Under the pieces are notes generated by a model. The model made no database searches, was not told the origin of the DNA, and saw only the letters and a list, made by a program, of their open reading frames with translations. A program made the position numbers and the translations under genes. Shown in pieces: positions 34,525-36,221 of a stretch of DNA of 36,221 bases (position 1 is the stretch's first letter; every line of letters begins with the position of its first letter). The stretch spans positions 1 to 36,221 of the forward strand of contig CAIMMM010000170.1 in the NCBI GenBank assembly GCA_903842575.1, given 5' to 3'. Source of the stretch: an uncultured Bacteroidota bacterium (lineage in GTDB: Bacteria > Bacteroidota > Bacteroidia > Flavobacteriales > Flavobacteriaceae).

Positions 34525-34654
34525 TATTTTTTTAATAAAATATTCATAATGTAAAATAAAATCCGTTTTTTTTAGTTTAATATTGTAGTGCAGTTTATAT
34601 TTATTGCAAAATTGAAATTATTTTCAGAATTAATAGCCAAAAAGCAAAACAATT

Positions 34655-35371
34655 ATGATTAGTTCATTTATTCAGTTACAAATCGACACCTTATCACAAG
34701 CTATTCCTAATGCAGTTGATAAATTACCTGTTAACACTGAAATTTCTGTGTTAGAATTCATTTTCAAAGGAGGTTTTTTCCTAATTCCAATTTCAATATT
34801 ACTCTTTTACACGCTCTATTTAATTTTTGAGCGAATTTTTTACATTAAAAAAGTAGCAAAAATTGATCGTCATTTAATTTCTGATATTAGAAACAATCTC
34901 AATGCAGGAAATATTGATATGGCACTTTCCGTAGCAGAAAGAAACGGAACGGCACTTGGAAATGTTCTTGCTGAAGGGGTTATGACCATTGGAAGACCCA
35001 TTGCAGAAATCGAATCCAATATGGAACGTGCTGGTAATATTGAAGTGGGTCAAATGGAACGTAAACTTGGTCAATTGGGTTTAATTGCTGGTATTGCTCC
35101 AACATTTGGATTTATCGGAACTATTTCGGGAGTTATTAAAATATTCTATAGTATTTCGGTAACCGAAGATATTAGTATTGGAAATATTTCTGGAGGTTTA
35201 TATGAAAAAATGATTAGTTCGGGTGCTGGTTTGCTCGTAGGTATTATTGCCTATAGCGCTTATCATTTATTAAACAGTAGAATCGATGATTTTGCCTTAG
35301 CTATTCAAAAACAAGTTTTAGAGTTTGTAAGTATCATTCAAAGACCAAATCATGCCAATAAAACGAAATAA
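34655..35371 (+). CDS. MotA/TolQ/ExbB-family proton channel protein
   Basis: This inner membrane protein (238 residues) forms, with an ExbD/TolR partner, a proton-driven motor that powers TonB or a Tol-like system. Three membrane segments are visible (about 36-58, 141-165 and 187-207). The conserved channel segment GQLGLIAGIAPTFGFIGTISGV lies in the second, and SSGAGLLVGIIAY in the third. The gene overlaps the next by 20 bases, indicating translational coupling. TonB motors of this type would energise SusC transporters. The sequence alone does not decide between ExbB and TolQ. Confidence 0.9.
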   Translation: MISSFIQLQIDTLSQAIPNAVDKLPVNTEISVLEFIFKGGFFLIPISILLFYTLYLIFERIFYIKKVAKIDRHLISDIRNNLNAGNIDMALSVAERNGTALGNVLAEGVMTIGRPIAEIESNMERAGNIEVGQMERKLGQLGLIAGIAPTFGFIGTISGVIKIFYSISVTEDISIGNISGGLYEKMISSGAGLLVGIIAYSAYHLLNSRIDDFALAIQKQVLEFVSIIQRPNHANKTK

Positions 35372-35747
35372 AAGATTTCATGCGGAAGTTGCCACTTCTT
35401 CATTGAGTGACATTATGTTCTTCTTATTGTTGTTTTTCCTAATCATATCTACTTTGGCCAATCCAAATGTTATTCGAATGACATTGCCAAAATCGAAAAC
35501 GAATGAGAAAACCAATAAGCAACTTATAACTATTTCGGTAACGGAAGATAAGCGATTCTTTGTGGACAAACAAGAAGTTACTTTTGATAATTTAGAAACT
35601 ACATTGTTGTCTAAAATGAGCCCTTCTAAAGACTTAACTGTCGTTGTTAGAATTCCATTCAATATGCAAGTGCAAGACTTGGTAGATGTCCTCCAAATAG
35701 GAGTAAAGAACAAATTGAAGTTTGTGATTGCTACTAGTCCTAAATAA
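35352..35747 (+). CDS. ExbD/TolR-family biopolymer transport protein
   Basis: This is the partner of the upstream channel protein (131 residues). A short cytoplasmic N-terminus (MPIKRNKRFHAEVATSSL) leads into one transmembrane helix with the essential proton-carrying aspartate (D20 in SLSDIMFFLLLFFLI). A periplasmic domain with ITISVTEDKRFFVDKQEV and VVVRIPFNMQVQDLVDVL follows. The start lies inside the end of the channel gene (20-base overlap). No tonB gene follows before the window ends. Confidence 0.9.
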   Translation: MPIKRNKRFHAEVATSSLSDIMFFLLLFFLIISTLANPNVIRMTLPKSKTNEKTNKQLITISVTEDKRFFVDKQEVTFDNLETTLLSKMSPSKDLTVVVRIPFNMQVQDLVDVLQIGVKNKLKFVIATSPK

Positions 35748-35773
35748 ATTTATAATATTTAATTTATCATAAA

Positions 35774-36221
35774 ATGAAACTAAAAACTTTACTATTGTTG
35801 GTGTTTATAACTTCATCAGCATTTGCACAAGACACCGAATTCAAATTTTCAAAAGAAGGTTTGACTGATTTTATAGTGACAACCTATGAAGGTGCTGCTA
35901 AAGATAATTATTACAGAGCATTAGACTGGGTTAAAGATAATAGCAAAAGGAATTTTGTTGTGGTTTCTTCTGTTGAAAATGAGAGACTTACTATTGAAGG
36001 CTCCAAAGAGAATTTTCTTTGTAGTAAAGCAGGGGGAACCAATGTTTGTACTTCGGCAACCTTTACCATTATAATCAATTTTAAAGATGGAAAATACAAG
36101 CTTGAAGCAACTGGTTTAAGTGAGAAACCAAATAATTCAATGAATACTATTGTTCATAATCTTGATGATTTTTCAGAGTATTACAATAAAGATGGTTCGT
36201 TGAAAAAATATAAAGATGACG
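35774..36221 (+). CDS. Secreted protein of unknown function, C-terminus cut by window end
   Basis: The frame is open from the ATG at 35774 to the window edge (149 codons, no stop). A signal peptide is clear (MKLKTLLLLVFITSSAFAQ). The mature part is mixed charged and aromatic, with two cysteines close together (C83, C92; FLCSK...NVCTS), possibly a disulfide. A strand ATFTIIINFKDGKYKLEATG recalls DUF4468-type proteins, but this is a weak impression. It follows the ExbD gene by 26 bases and may belong to the same operon. Confidence 0.75.
   Translation, partial: MKLKTLLLLVFITSSAFAQDTEFKFSKEGLTDFIVTTYEGAAKDNYYRALDWVKDNSKRNFVVVSSVENERLTIEGSKENFLCSKAGGTNVCTSATFTIIINFKDGKYKLEATGLSEKPNNSMNTIVHNLDDFSEYYNKDGSLKKYKDD

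Overview
The window looks like a chromosomal segment of a Flavobacterium-type member of the Bacteroidota. The evidence is low GC content, type IX secretion and gliding genes (porU, porV, gldJ), SusC/SusD glycan uptake genes, very AT-rich leaders with little Shine-Dalgarno signal, and promoter sequences of the TTG / TAnnTTTG kind. All assignments come from reading the sequence and from knowledge of the families; no database search was run.

Layout. (1) 1-755: the 3' end of a 23S rRNA, a spacer rich in inverted repeats, a complete 5S rRNA and a strong terminator. (2) 924-11304: a core block. On the minus strand, from right to left, are porU, porV, a terminator, cdd, pdhA and pdhC. gldJ runs divergently on the plus strand from the porU side. 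(3) 11369-12658: murF, plus strand, closed by a hairpin shared with the converging amylase gene. (4) 12705-33013: an accessory polysaccharide utilisation locus (PUL) of about 20 kb. A SusR-like one-component membrane regulator (plus strand) faces a minus-strand gene train: SusE/F-like glycan-binding protein with a T9SS tail, SusC, SusD, endonuclease/exonuclease/phosphatase-fold (EEP) enzyme, Calx-beta/GH30 lipoprotein, second GH30, GH3 beta-glucosidase, dicarboxylate symporter, SASA-type acetylesterase, and a GH13 alpha-amylase with its own leader. (5) 33167-36221: core genes again: tRNA-Val, folC, an ExbB/ExbD-type proton channel pair and a truncated secreted protein.

How the PUL may work. 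The binding protein, SusD and the lipoprotein hydrolases would capture and cut glucan at the cell surface. SusC would import oligosaccharides. The periplasmic GH30 and GH3 would finish the beta-linked glucose chains. The esterase and EEP enzyme could strip substituents, and the symporter could take up a released dicarboxylate. GH30+GH3 point to beta-1,6/1,3-glucan; the SusE/F modules, the SusR-like regulator and the alpha-amylase point to alpha-glucan. The combination with an EEP enzyme, an esterase and a dicarboxylate carrier is the best candidate here for an undescribed system, possibly for a decorated or acylated glucan.

The second notable signal is a family of short repeats. A roughly 30-base repeat forms both arms of a hairpin in the 23S-5S spacer and also occurs twice, in frame, inside pdhC. 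There it is translated as part of the linkers between the lipoyl and catalytic domains. A second repeat of different sequence is also embedded in the pdhC linker.
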